Below, piece after piece: positions 12,183 through 20,877 of a DNA stretch of 42,774 nucleotides. The stretch comes from Candidatus Saccharimonadota bacterium (GTDB lineage: Bacteria > Patescibacteriota > Saccharimonadia > Saccharimonadales > Saccharimonadaceae), in the NCBI GenBank assembly GCA_030530425.1, contig JAUMVA010000004.1, positions 1 to 42,774 on the forward strand, read 5' to 3'. Each line of letters opens with the position of its first letter. The first letter of the stretch is position 1. The notes under the pieces are model-generated. The model was not told the DNA's origin. It did no database searches and saw nothing but the letters and a program-made list of their open reading frames with translations. The position numbers and the translations under genes are program-made.

Positions 12183-12804
12183 ATTTATAATTAAAAAAGT
12201 TCTAGTGGTCGTATTAATAGTTAGTTTGGTTGGTTTTGGTTTAGATCGTCTACTTGATGTTAATGATTATCGCCAATGTGATTTGAATAATACTAGTTTA
12301 AAAACTTGCCATGCGGCTGATGCAGTAATAGTTATTTCTGGCGGTGATACGTCAGCTCGAACTCGACATGCAATTAAAATTGTTAAAAAGGAGTTGGCTT
12401 CAGTTCTGATTGTGTCTGGAGCTTCACAACAGTCTGGTGTGCCAAGCAATGCTGAAGAAATGCGAGATATTGCTTTTAGTGAGGGGCTGTCGGAATCGCA
12501 AGTGCTGATGGACAAACAAGCTCGTAATACCAATCAGAACGCTAGTTACGTACGAGAATTAATTAATGAATATAATGCTAAAAATCAGTACAATCAAATT
12601 AAATCAGTGATTTTAGTTACTTCAGCTTATCATCAAAACCGTGCTTATAAAGAGTTTCGAGCAAGTTTAGATCCAGAAATGCCAATTTATAACGCGCCGC
12701 TGTTAAAAGATCGAGACTGGTCAGACCGATGGTTTTTGTCAGCAAAAGCTTGGAAATTAGCATTGACGGAAGCGGTCGGTATTTTATTAGCACCGCGTGG
12801 TTAA
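12175..12804 (+). CDS. YdcF/SanA-like DUF218 membrane-anchored protein
   Basis: The 209 residues carry an N-terminal signal-anchor helix (about 5-24), so the DUF218 domain is probably outside the membrane. Family hallmarks are ADAVIVISGG, LIVSGAS, the NTNQNASY segment and LVTSAYHQNRA. DUF218 proteins are linked to envelope functions, but their substrate is poorly defined. The gene overlaps the cysteine desulfurase by eight bases and lies 15 bases before mnmA. Sitting between two sulfur-transfer genes is probably operon packing and not evidence of a shared pathway. Confidence 0.82.
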   Translation: MFKFIIKKVLVVVLIVSLVGFGLDRLLDVNDYRQCDLNNTSLKTCHAADAVIVISGGDTSARTRHAIKIVKKELASVLIVSGASQQSGVPSNAEEMRDIAFSEGLSESQVLMDKQARNTNQNASYVRELINEYNAKNQYNQIKSVILVTSAYHQNRAYKEFRASLDPEMPIYNAPLLKDRDWSDRWFLSAKAWKLALTEAVGILLAPRG

Positions 12805-12819
12805 TGTCGAGGTAAAAAG

Positions 12820-13875
12820 ATGACAAAAGTTTTTGTAGGAATGAGTGGTGGTGTTGATAGCAGTGTAACGGCTGGGCTGTTAGTTCGCGCTGGCCATCAG
12901 GTAACTGGCGTTTATATGAAAAACTGGTCGCAAGATTTACCGGGAATGCGTTGTCCATGGGCAGATGATTTAGCCGACGCTAAACGAGTGGCTGTGCGAC
13001 TCGGGATAGATTTAAAAGTTTATGATTTTGAAACAGATTATAAACAAAAAGTAGTTGATTATATGTTGACAGAATATCAAGCTGGTCGAACTCCAAATCC
13101 TGATATTATGTGCAATCAAGAGATTAAATTTAAACTATTCTTAAATACAGCTCTTGAGAACGGAGCGGAGATGATTGCGACTGGGCATTATGCTCGCAAA
13201 ATTGAACGTAATAATCAGGCTTATCTTGGTTTAGCAATCGACCAAAGTAAAGATCAGACTTATTTTTTATATCGAGTGACTAATGAGGCGTTACAGCGGA
13301 CACTATTTCCATTGGGTGAGTTACATAAAACAGAAGTGCGTGAGTTGGCGAAAAAAATGAAATTAATTACGGCGCAAAAAAAAGATTCGCAAGGTATTTG
13401 CTTTGTTGGGCAAGTTGGAATAGAAGAATTTTTGCGAGAATATATTGATTTAACACCTGGTGAAATTATTGATCGAGAAAGTGGCTTGGTGCTTGGTCAT
13501 CACAAGGGCGCAATTTTGTACACAATTGGACAACGTCATGGCTTGGAACTTGGTGGTGGCTTACCATATTTTGTAGTCGGCAAAGATATGTCTAAAAATC
13601 AAGTTTTTGTATCGCGCAATATTAATCAAACTGGTTTATGGACTAAAGAAATTAAACTAGTTGATGTATTTTGGACGCACGAAAAGCCAGTGCTTGGTCA
13701 AAAATATCAAGTACGCTTGCGCCATTTAGCTCGGTTAATTGAGGCAGAAATAGTGGTCGGCGAGAACGATACGGCAACGATCCAGTTTGCTACTGATCAA
13801 AAATCAATTGCTAGTGGGCAGTCAGTAGTGGTTTATGATGGCGAATTATGCTTGGGTGGTGGGGTTGCTAGATAA
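12820..13875 (+). CDS. mnmA: tRNA 2-thiouridylase MnmA
   Basis: Uses ATP and relayed persulfide sulfur to make s2U at position 34 of tRNAs for Glu, Gln and Lys. The 351 residues contain the PP-loop SGGVDSS (9-15), Cys98 in PDIMCNQEIKF and Cys194 in DSQGICFVG, the pair needed for thiolation. TGHYAR and the C-terminal beta-barrel region are also present. GAGG lies upstream of the ATG. The cysteine desulfurase in the same operon is the obvious sulfur source. A terminator follows directly. Confidence 0.95.
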   Translation: MTKVFVGMSGGVDSSVTAGLLVRAGHQVTGVYMKNWSQDLPGMRCPWADDLADAKRVAVRLGIDLKVYDFETDYKQKVVDYMLTEYQAGRTPNPDIMCNQEIKFKLFLNTALENGAEMIATGHYARKIERNNQAYLGLAIDQSKDQTYFLYRVTNEALQRTLFPLGELHKTEVRELAKKMKLITAQKKDSQGICFVGQVGIEEFLREYIDLTPGEIIDRESGLVLGHHKGAILYTIGQRHGLELGGGLPYFVVGKDMSKNQVFVSRNINQTGLWTKEIKLVDVFWTHEKPVLGQKYQVRLRHLARLIEAEIVVGENDTATIQFATDQKSIASGQSVVVYDGELCLGGGVAR

Positions 13876-13889
13876 TTTAAATATTTTAA

Positions 13890-13913
13890 AAAACACCCAT
13901 AGTTGGGTGTTTT
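13890..13913. terminator. Bidirectional terminator after mnmA
   Basis: A perfect 10-bp stem (AAAACACCCA with TGGGTGTTTT) has a four-base loop and A and T runs on either side. It serves mnmA and the convergent orphan gene. Confidence 0.8.
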
Positions 13914-13916
13914 AAT

Positions 13917-14357
13917 TTAGTATATCTTTTTAAGATTAATGATTTTTAGGTTGTCGTCGAAACTAATAACTTCTTGCTTTATCAAGACGTCTCTTATCCA
14001 ACTAGTTTGTTTATCAACATTAAGAGCTTCGTTAGCTTGATCGTGAAATTGTTTAAAAAATAAGTAACCTTCGTTGGTCAGAGAATCAAAGTTGTTTCCA
14101 GCTCTCCAGTGAAGAAAATAATAATTAAAATCTTGTTCTTCTAAAGAGTTTATTTCAACTTCAATATTCGTAATGACAACTCGCCAATCCCATTGATTTT
14201 GTTTTGAAGATAAGACGTGATAATTTAAAGCCGACTTGAGTTTACTAATGCTATCTTCGAAAGATGATGACTCGTCGTCTATGTACTCAAAGCTACATTT
14301 TTTAGCTTGACAATAACTTGATGTAAAAATACTGTAAAGAACTTTATATTTACGCAT
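13917..14357 (-). CDS. Orphan hypothetical protein
   Basis: Function not recognised. The 146-residue product appears cytoplasmic and acidic, rich in aromatics, Ser and Asn, with no signal peptide, membrane segment or catalytic motif that I can name. It stands alone on the minus strand between the mnmA operon and alaS. It has the strongest Shine-Dalgarno sequence in the window (AGGAGGGAG, a few bases before the ATG), whereas most first genes here have none. The Cys-bearing N-terminus (SYCQAKKCSFEY) is not a metal-site pattern I recognise. Isolation plus an atypical start signal makes horizontal acquisition possible. Confidence 0.7.
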   Translation of the reverse strand: MRKYKVLYSIFTSSYCQAKKCSFEYIDDESSSFEDSISKLKSALNYHVLSSKQNQWDWRVVITNIEVEINSLEEQDFNYYFLHWRAGNNFDSLTNEGYLFFKQFHDQANEALNVDKQTSWIRDVLIKQEVISFDDNLKIINLKKIY

Positions 14358-14397
14358 ATTCTCCCTCCTAAAATAATAAATAATTTTTAAAATACAA

Positions 14398-14449
14398 CAG
14401 CGTTGCTATATTATGGCATTTAATTTGTATTAAGTCAATAACAACGCTG
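14398..14449. repeat. 8-bp inverted repeat in the divergent promoter region
   Basis: CAGCGTTG (14398-14405) and CAACGCTG (14442-14449) are exact inverted copies 36 bases apart. They flank the probable minus-strand -10 of the orphan gene (TGC-CATAAT at 14418-14410) and lie upstream of the alaS promoter. This could be an operator or a chance repeat. Confidence 0.3.
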
Positions 14450-14477
14450 AAACAAACTGGCTTTTTTAGTAAAAAAC

Positions 14478-14486
14478 TGCTAAAAT
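14478..14486 (+). promoter_or_regulatory. Extended -10 promoter at the alaS start
   Basis: TGC-TAAAAT, seven bases before the alaS ATG at 14494. It predicts a leaderless transcript. Confidence 0.6.
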
Positions 14487-14493
14487 ATCTCTT

Positions 14494-16374
14494 ATGAATG
14501 CACAACAAATCCGTCAGAAATATCTAGAGTTTTTTGCAGCACGCGGCCACCAAATTCTTCGTCGCGCTCCGCTGATATTGCAAAACGATCCCACAACGTT
14601 GTTTACAGGAGCTGGAATGCAACCATTGCTACCGTATTTACTTGGGCAGCCTCATCCAGCTGGTTGTCGGTTAGCTGATAGTCAAACTTGTTTACGCTCC
14701 CAGGATATTGAGGATGTTGGTGATAATCGACACACGACTTTTTTTGAGATGTTGGGTAATTGGAGTTTGGGCGATTACTTTAAAGAACAACAAATCCGTT
14801 GGTTTTTTGAATTTTTGACAAAAGAAGTTGGGCTCGATCCGCATAAAATCTACGTAACATGTTTTATTGGTGATACTGAGCATGATATTCCGCGTGATGA
14901 TGAAGCTGCGGCTGTTTGGCAAAAGGTATTTGCCGAAGTTGGTATAGACGCAAAAATTGTTGAATTAGGGACTGTTGAGAATGGTGATAAGCTGGGCATG
15001 CAGGGCGGACGAATTTTCTTTTACGATGACAACGAAAACTGGTGGAGCCGAGGTGGTGGCTTGGCTAGAACGCCAATTGGCGACCCGTGTGGGCCAGATT
15101 CTGAAGTTTTTTATGATTTTGGCGAAGAAAATCACGACCCAAGCTATGGTCAAGCTCATCCAGCCAGCGACAGTGGTCGTTTTATGGAAATTGGTAATCA
15201 AGTGTTTATGGAATATCGTCGCATGGAAGATGGTGGTTTTAAGACTCTTGAAAAGAAAAATGTTGATTTTGGTGCTGGTCTTGAACGAATTGCGGCAGCA
15301 CAACTTGGCAGCGCGGATGTGTTTAAGAATAGCTTATTGTGGCCAATTGTAGAGGCTCTAGAGCATATTAGTGGCAAAGCTTATACTGAACATACAGCAT
15401 CAATGCGAGTGATCGCTGATCATTTGCGGAGTGCGGTGTTTTTGGCGGTTGATGGCTGTAAGCCTAGCAATAAAGAGCACGGTTATGTAATGCGTCGCTT
15501 GTTGCGTCGAGCTTTAGTTAAGGCTTTTGATTTAGGAATTGAACAAAACTTTTTACAACAAATCATACCAGTAGTGATCGAAATCTATGCTAATGACTAT
15601 CCAGAAACAAGTCAAGCTCAAGATGAAATATTAGTGATTTTAACCAAGGAAGAAAAGGCTTTTCGACAGACGTTAAGAAAAGGCTTGCGACAATTAGAGC
15701 GTCTAAAAGATCTAAAATTATCTGGTGAAGAAATATTTATGTTACATGATACTTTTGGTTTTCCGGCTGAATTATCACTTGAGGAAGCTAAACGTCAAGG
15801 AATAGAGGTAGACAAAAATTGGAGACAATCTTTTGACGCTAAAATGCTCGAGCAACGTCAACGTTCGCAAACTGCTTCGAAAGGTATGTTTAAAGGTGGA
15901 CTTGAGGGTAAGACTGATGCTCAAACGCGACTACATACTTCAGCACACCTGCTGTTAGCAGCTTTGAAACAGGTTTTGGGCAGTAAGGTTGAGCAAAAAG
16001 GCTCAAATATTACCGATGAACGCTTGCGATTTGATTTTAATTACGATCAAAAAATGATGCCAGAACAAATTGCAGAAGTGGAACGATTAGTTAATCAAGC
16101 GATTTCGGCTAAATTACCAGTTTCTTGGAGAGAAATGACGCTTGACGAGGCAAAACAGGCTGGCGCTCATGGCAGCTTTGAAGACCGCTATGGCGATCGA
16201 GTTAAAGTTTATCAAATTGGTGAAGCCGAACAGTGTTTTAGTCATGAGATTTGTGGTGGTCCGCATGTTCAAAATACTGCCGAAATTGCGCCAAATGGTG
16301 AGAAATTTGTTATCACAAAGGAACAATCATCAGCAGCTGGTATTCGCAGAATCAAAGCAATCTTGAGAGCTTAA
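14494..16374 (+). CDS. alaS: Alanyl-tRNA synthetase, short form without C-Ala domain
   Basis: Charges tRNA-Ala and clears mischarged Ser or Gly. The 626 residues carry the class II catalytic core (FFEMLGNWSLGDYF near 88-101; GDPCGPDSE). The tRNA-recognition helices follow, then the editing domain with metal ligands in HTSAH (481-485) and CGGPH (587-591). The protein stops right after the editing domain, so the coiled coil and C-terminal C-Ala domain of the usual roughly 870-residue enzyme are missing. The gene ends cleanly with TAA, so this looks like a genuine short form, as expected in reduced CPR genomes, and not a frameshift. Confidence 0.95.
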   Translation: MNAQQIRQKYLEFFAARGHQILRRAPLILQNDPTTLFTGAGMQPLLPYLLGQPHPAGCRLADSQTCLRSQDIEDVGDNRHTTFFEMLGNWSLGDYFKEQQIRWFFEFLTKEVGLDPHKIYVTCFIGDTEHDIPRDDEAAAVWQKVFAEVGIDAKIVELGTVENGDKLGMQGGRIFFYDDNENWWSRGGGLARTPIGDPCGPDSEVFYDFGEENHDPSYGQAHPASDSGRFMEIGNQVFMEYRRMEDGGFKTLEKKNVDFGAGLERIAAAQLGSADVFKNSLLWPIVEALEHISGKAYTEHTASMRVIADHLRSAVFLAVDGCKPSNKEHGYVMRRLLRRALVKAFDLGIEQNFLQQIIPVVIEIYANDYPETSQAQDEILVILTKEEKAFRQTLRKGLRQLERLKDLKLSGEEIFMLHDTFGFPAELSLEEAKRQGIEVDKNWRQSFDAKMLEQRQRSQTASKGMFKGGLEGKTDAQTRLHTSAHLLLAALKQVLGSKVEQKGSNITDERLRFDFNYDQKMMPEQIAEVERLVNQAISAKLPVSWREMTLDEAKQAGAHGSFEDRYGDRVKVYQIGEAEQCFSHEICGGPHVQNTAEIAPNGEKFVITKEQSSAAGIRRIKAILRA

Positions 16375-16404
16375 AAAGATATTTTAAATTAAACATAATT
16401 GTTA

Positions 16405-16410
16405 TATAAT
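16405..16410 (+). promoter_or_regulatory. -10 box at the FtsA-like gene start
   Basis: TATAAT, six bases before the ATG at 16417. It predicts a leaderless transcript for the FtsA-like to mltG unit. Confidence 0.6.
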
Positions 16411-16416
16411 AAAATC

Positions 16417-17712
16417 ATGATTTTAAACAAATTGACTGGCAAACTGGCCAGCAAACTGTCAAAAAGAGCGGACGAAATTGACACTCCGGATAATTTAATT
16501 TTGGCGCTTGATGTTGGAACTGAATGCGTAAAAACTTTATTAGCGAGAATTGATGGAGAGCAAATTACAGTTCTTGGAATTGGTCGTCAGCAGCAGCAGC
16601 CAAATGATATGCATGCTGGAGCGATCGCCGATATTGCTAACGTGGTAAAAAACTGTGAGGCGGCTGTTAGTGAGGCTGAGTCGCAAGCTGGGATGCAAGC
16701 GTCAAAAGTTGTAATGGGAATTGCTGGTGAGCTAGTTAAGGGTATTACACATACTATTCGTTATCGCCGTCCGCAACCCGATAAAGTCTTGGACGAAGCT
16801 GAGATGGATTTTATTATTGATAAGGTTCAAGAACGAGCACTGGAAAAAGCTCAACGACAAATCGCTTTAGAAACCGGGAATGATAATGTTGAGGTTAAGT
16901 TAGTTAACTCAGCTTTGGTTGGAATTCATATTGATGGATATAAAGTATCGAATCCGCTTGGATTTCAGGGGCGTGATGTGGCAATTCAAATTTATACAGC
17001 TTGTGCACCAATGGTACATATTGGCGCTCTGGAGAGTGTTGCTCAGGAGTTAAATCTTGACTTGATAGCCGTGTCGGCCGAACCGTTTGCAGTATCGAGA
17101 TCAGTGATTGGTGACGATTCAGCAAGTCATTTTTCGTCAGTTCTAATTGATGTCGGGGGTGGCACTACTGATATTGCAATAGTCAATGACGGCGGTGTCG
17201 AAGGCACAAAGATGTTTGGAATTGGTGGTCGAAGTTTTACAAAGAATCTGGCTAATCAATTAAATCTTGGCTATAAAGAAGCGGAAAAGTTGAAATTAAA
17301 TCTTGATGATGAGCGAATTAAACAAACATTAAAACAAGATGCTTTTCGGGTTATTGATAAGACATTACAAATCTGGTTGTCTGGTGTTGAGCTGGCATTA
17401 AGTGAATTTGATTCGATTGATCAGTTACCAAACCAAATTTTACTATGTGGTGGCGGGTCTAGTTTAATTGGACTAGTAGGTAAATTATCTGATCATGTTT
17501 GGGCGGATAATTTACCTTTTACTAAACAGCCAACTGTAAAACATATTTCACTAAAAGATGTTGTTGGAGTAAAAGATGAAACTGATGAGTTAAATGACCA
17601 TACTTTAATTACGGCAGTTGGTTTATTGCGTGTCGGTTGTGATACAATTCAAGTTGAAACCGATGAAATAACAGGCTTGAAGGAAAAAATCAATAAGTTT
17701 TTGAGGATTTAA
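16417..17712 (+). CDS. FtsA-like actin-family ATPase
   Basis: A probable membrane-associated actin-fold ATPase of cell division. The ATG at 16417 (431 residues) is chosen over an upstream TTG because a TATAAT box ends six bases before it. Motifs are the phosphate-1 loop LALDVGTECVK, an SHS2/1C-type insertion (about 70-180), the phosphate-2 loop DVGGGTTDIAI and the adenosine motif LLCGGGSSLIG. The C-terminus (TGLKEKINKFLRI) looks like an amphipathic membrane-targeting helix, as in FtsA. PilM is an alternative, but the N-terminal pattern, including HAGAIADI, fits FtsA better. Downstream wall genes fit a division or growth role. Confidence 0.82.
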   Translation: MILNKLTGKLASKLSKRADEIDTPDNLILALDVGTECVKTLLARIDGEQITVLGIGRQQQQPNDMHAGAIADIANVVKNCEAAVSEAESQAGMQASKVVMGIAGELVKGITHTIRYRRPQPDKVLDEAEMDFIIDKVQERALEKAQRQIALETGNDNVEVKLVNSALVGIHIDGYKVSNPLGFQGRDVAIQIYTACAPMVHIGALESVAQELNLDLIAVSAEPFAVSRSVIGDDSASHFSSVLIDVGGGTTDIAIVNDGGVEGTKMFGIGGRSFTKNLANQLNLGYKEAEKLKLNLDDERIKQTLKQDAFRVIDKTLQIWLSGVELALSEFDSIDQLPNQILLCGGGSSLIGLVGKLSDHVWADNLPFTKQPTVKHISLKDVVGVKDETDELNDHTLITAVGLLRVGCDTIQVETDEITGLKEKINKFLRI

Positions 17713-17713
17713 A

Positions 17714-19282
17714 ATGGCAAAAGATGTTGTTTATATAGACGCAAAAGACGATATTACGTCGATTATCGATAAAGTTAAGCAATCAAGTCAAAAAATTGTA
17801 GCACTAGTTCCGCCAAAACAGGTTGGTGTGTTGCAGAGTGCTGTAAATTTACAATTATTAGTTCATGAAGCAAAGCGGAATCAAAAAGTATTAGTCATTA
17901 TTACTGGACAGGAGACGTTAATTCGCTTGGCAGCTGTTGCTGGTGTACCAATAGCAAAAACTTTGACCTCAAAACCAGAAATGCCAGAAGTTCCAGCCTT
18001 AAAAGTTGACGGCGAAGATGATATTATTGACGGGGCCAAAATCAGTATTGGCGAATTATCCGGATTGCCAACTGAAGAAAAAGAAGCAAGCTCTGATTTT
18101 GAGGCAAAGGAAGAGGTTCCAAAATTAGCCCCAGCGAAGATTAAAGTTCCGAATTATGATAAATTTCGCAAACGACTACTGATTGGCGGTGCTTGTGGTG
18201 TAGTCTTAATAACTTTCTTAATATGGGCATTGGTGTTTGCTCCAAAAGCCGAGATCGTAATTTCTACTACCTCCAAGGCGATTAATATTTCATCAGGAGC
18301 GACTTTAGTTGAAAAAACCGATGAACAAAATTATGCTGAAAATATTCTAGCGGCTCAGACTCAAAAAATCACCAAGAAACGTGTTTACGAGTTCCAAGTT
18401 ACTGGCGAAAAGGATTTGAAAGTTGCTGCTAGTGGCAGCTTAAGTTTAGAAAATTATCGTACGACAAGCGTTGCCATTAAGGCCGGTACGAAATTTACTA
18501 AAGGTAGCTGCACATTTGCTACTCAGGCTGATGTAACAGTCCCGGCAGCGGTTGGTAGCTTTTTAGGTAATCATACTACTGGCAAAGCTAAGGTCGGTGT
18601 TCAAGCAACCGTGACTGGCGAGAGTTGCAATATTGAAGCTGGTGACTACAGTTCGTCAGTTAGTGACATTTTAGCGAAAGGCACGGTAATGACTGGTGGT
18701 ACAGAGCGCAAGGTTAAAGTCATGACTCAAAGTGATTATGATAAGGCAAAGGCGGAATTGACAAAAGAAGGCAACGAAACTGCATTGAAGGAATTGCGTA
18801 ATAAATTTGATTCATCAACAACTTTAATTAACGATAGTTTAGCAGTCAAAGAGGGCGAGATAAAAACTAATTTTAAAATCGATGAAGAAGTTGCCGATGG
18901 CAAAATAAAAATGGAGCAAGAGAATAACTATCAAATTACTGGTTTGACGAATAAGGTTTTGACAGAGTATCTTTCTCATATAGCGCTTCGTGATAATAAA
19001 GATTCAAAAGTTTACGATACTGGCATCAATGATGTTGTGTTTAAGGATTTTGTAATTACTGGCGGTAAAACGACTGTGCGAATCTCTTCGCAGGTTAAAA
19101 TTGGACCAAATATTGATGTCCAAAAAGTCAAAGAGGTCGTTAAAGGCAAGCCACAAAGCGAAATTCGCAATCATTATCTGACCGTGGATGGTATAAAAGA
19201 TGTGCGAGTTAGTTTTTCACCTTTTTGGGTTAGTTCAGCTCCAAATAATATTGAAAAAATTTCGGTTGTGGTTGAAAATTAA
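17714..19282 (+). CDS. Bitopic membrane protein with baseplate-J-like extracellular region
   Basis: Function unknown. The 522 residues have a cytoplasmic N-terminal alpha/beta domain (about 1-90), a Pro/Glu-rich linker and a single membrane helix near 155-175. An extracytoplasmic part of about 345 residues follows. That part contains a stretch with the feel of phage baseplate J/gp47 proteins (IKAGTKFT, a TVPA strand, then a Gly-rich strand). The Cys pair near 264 and 306 could form a disulfide. GAGG precedes the ATG, and the gene lies directly after the FtsA-like gene and one base before ruvX. I infer an envelope scaffold coupled to the FtsA-like protein; the baseplate link rests on pattern similarity only. 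Confidence 0.6.
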   Translation: MAKDVVYIDAKDDITSIIDKVKQSSQKIVALVPPKQVGVLQSAVNLQLLVHEAKRNQKVLVIITGQETLIRLAAVAGVPIAKTLTSKPEMPEVPALKVDGEDDIIDGAKISIGELSGLPTEEKEASSDFEAKEEVPKLAPAKIKVPNYDKFRKRLLIGGACGVVLITFLIWALVFAPKAEIVISTTSKAINISSGATLVEKTDEQNYAENILAAQTQKITKKRVYEFQVTGEKDLKVAASGSLSLENYRTTSVAIKAGTKFTKGSCTFATQADVTVPAAVGSFLGNHTTGKAKVGVQATVTGESCNIEAGDYSSSVSDILAKGTVMTGGTERKVKVMTQSDYDKAKAELTKEGNETALKELRNKFDSSTTLINDSLAVKEGEIKTNFKIDEEVADGKIKMEQENNYQITGLTNKVLTEYLSHIALRDNKDSKVYDTGINDVVFKDFVITGGKTTVRISSQVKIGPNIDVQKVKEVVKGKPQSEIRNHYLTVDGIKDVRVSFSPFWVSSAPNNIEKISVVVEN

Positions 19283-19686
19283 TGGCTGTTAAACAGATCA
19301 TGGCGCTAGATTATGGTGATGTGCGGGTTGGAGTTGCTCTAGCGGATGCACAAGTTAAGATTGCCTTGCCTCATACAACTTTGGATAATAATGAACAGTT
19401 GCTTACAAATATTTTAAAAATAACACTTGAAAATGATATTGATTTGATTGTGGTTGGTTATCCGCGCAATCAATCTGGAGAGCCGACTGAACAGACTCAT
19501 AAAGTTGAAGCTTTTGTAAAAAAATTGCGAGAAATTTATGACGGGGAGATAAACTTTAAGGATGAATCATTAACTAGTGTTTTAGCTGAAGAAAGACTAA
19601 AATCTTATAAAAAGCCTTATGTTAAAGCGGATATTGATGCTTATGCGGCGGCAATAATTTTAGAAGATTACTTAGAAGGAAGATAA
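19282..19686 (+). CDS. ruvX: YqgF/RuvX putative Holliday-junction resolvase
   Basis: An RNase H-fold protein implicated in 16S rRNA 5'-end processing and possibly Holliday-junction resolution. The 134 residues match the family length. They contain ALDYGDVRVGVA at the N-terminus, GYPRNQSGEPT, the KDESLTS segment and ADIDAYAAAIIL, which supply the acidic active-site residues. TAATG overlaps link it to both neighbours, and ruvX before mltG is a frequent gene order. Confidence 0.92.
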   Translation: MAVKQIMALDYGDVRVGVALADAQVKIALPHTTLDNNEQLLTNILKITLENDIDLIVVGYPRNQSGEPTEQTHKVEAFVKKLREIYDGEINFKDESLTSVLAEERLKSYKKPYVKADIDAYAAAIILEDYLEGR

Positions 19687-20798
19687 TGGGTGGAGATTTT
19701 GAGATTCAAGACAATAATCAATTAACACTCGGTGATGAGTCGGGGTTAAAAATAGCAGCTGGATTTAAGCGAAAACGAAAGAAAGTCATTGCTGCATTTG
19801 GTGTTTTTTTAATAATCGTTATTATTGTTGCTTTTATTTGGCAATCGCTTCAGCCGGCTAATAGTCAAACGGTAATAATCACTATTAAAAATGGCGATTC
19901 GGTTTCTGATATTATCGATCAATTGGTTGAAAAAAAAGTGTTTTCAAACGCTCCAATTATTAAAATGTATTTAAAATTAACAAACAAAAAACTAGCCTTG
20001 CAAATTGGCGAACATCAAATTAAACCAAGACTGGCAAACATCGATGCTGTTTTTGAACTTTTTACCAAGGAAAGCGATAATACACGTAACATTAGTTTTT
20101 TCCCTGGTGCAACCATTAATTTTCGTCATAGTGAAACCGACACCGTCCCATCGCATCGAGAAGTCTTACGCAACGCTGGATATGATGATGAGATGATTGA
20201 TAGGGCTTTTGAAAGTTATCGTAGTCATCAGTTATTCAAGATGATGCCAGACGCTAAAAATCTTGAAGGGCTAATTTTTGCTGATCAATTTAACGTTTAT
20301 AAACATGATACAGCTGAACAAATTTTGAAATATAGTTTTGACGAGTTTGTTCAGAAGATTAAAGATAATAATTTAGAAGCTGCATTTGAAAAACAAGGAT
20401 TGACTCTGTACCAGGGGATAATTTTAGCGTCAATTGTCGAACGCGAAGTTTATAAAAGTGAGGATCGTCCAATAGTGGCTCAAGTATTTTTAAAACGTTG
20501 GTATTCTGGGCAAAATCTTGGGTCTGATGTAACTTATCAATATGCTTGTCGACGAATTGGTGTTGAAAATAATTTATATATCAATTCACCGTATAATACC
20601 CGACAGAATAAAGGATTGCCACCAACACCAATCGCTTCGCCTAGTTTGGAGTCATTACTGGCTGTTGCTAATCCAGCAAAAACTAACTACTTGTATTTTG
20701 TGGCTGGTGATGATGAAAAAACTTATTTTGCTGAAAATTACGAACAACATTCGCAAAATGTCAGTAATTATTGCATCAAGAAATGCGCAGTACATTAA
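19686..20798 (+). CDS. mltG: Endolytic murein transglycosylase MltG (YceG-like)
   Basis: Cuts nascent glycan strands at the membrane to set their length. The 370 residues have a charged cytoplasmic N-terminus, one membrane helix (about 36-54) and a LysM-like segment (IKNGDSVSDIIDQLVEKKVF). The YceG domain carries the catalytic Glu in ASIVEREV, followed by DVTYQYA, SPYNTR and GLPPTPIASPSLESL. AAGGAAG precedes the ATG, which overlaps the ruvX stop. Its presence with the FtsA-like protein and the LysM-CHAP hydrolase suggests a wall-growth module. Confidence 0.93.
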   Translation: MGGDFEIQDNNQLTLGDESGLKIAAGFKRKRKKVIAAFGVFLIIVIIVAFIWQSLQPANSQTVIITIKNGDSVSDIIDQLVEKKVFSNAPIIKMYLKLTNKKLALQIGEHQIKPRLANIDAVFELFTKESDNTRNISFFPGATINFRHSETDTVPSHREVLRNAGYDDEMIDRAFESYRSHQLFKMMPDAKNLEGLIFADQFNVYKHDTAEQILKYSFDEFVQKIKDNNLEAAFEKQGLTLYQGIILASIVEREVYKSEDRPIVAQVFLKRWYSGQNLGSDVTYQYACRRIGVENNLYINSPYNTRQNKGLPPTPIASPSLESLLAVANPAKTNYLYFVAGDDEKTYFAENYEQHSQNVSNYCIKKCAVH

Positions 20799-20825
20799 GC
20801 TTTGTTTGTTTAAAACATCACAATA

Positions 20826-20834
20826 TGCTAAAAT
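20826..20834 (+). promoter_or_regulatory. Extended -10 promoter upstream of the LysM-CHAP gene
   Basis: TGC-TAAAAT. The next ATG (20839) starts an 11-codon reading frame in frame with the main gene but closed by TGA. The CDS ATG is at 20878, so the main gene would have a leader of about 35-40 bases with no Shine-Dalgarno sequence. Confidence 0.5.
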
Positions 20835-20838
20835 ATAA

Positions 20839-20874
20839 ATGTTGTTTGACAGTCGCAACCGAAACAACAACTGA
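20839..20874 (+). other. Possible leaderless upstream reading frame
   Basis: ATG then ten codons and TGA, ending three bases before the ATG of the LysM-CHAP gene and in the same frame. The encoded peptide would be MLFDSRNRNNN. It may pass ribosomes to the main gene, which lacks a ribosome binding site, or it may be untranslated leader. Confidence 0.3.
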
Positions 20875-20877
20875 TAT

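Noticed and set aside
12617-12958. Minus-strand frame of 113 codons across the ydcF/mnmA junction
   Set aside because: Antisense to two well-supported genes, with no promoter or ribosome binding site.
14975-15352. Overlapping frame of 125 codons within alaS
   Set aside because: Out of frame with the conserved synthetase motifs; composition mirrors the codon bias of alaS.
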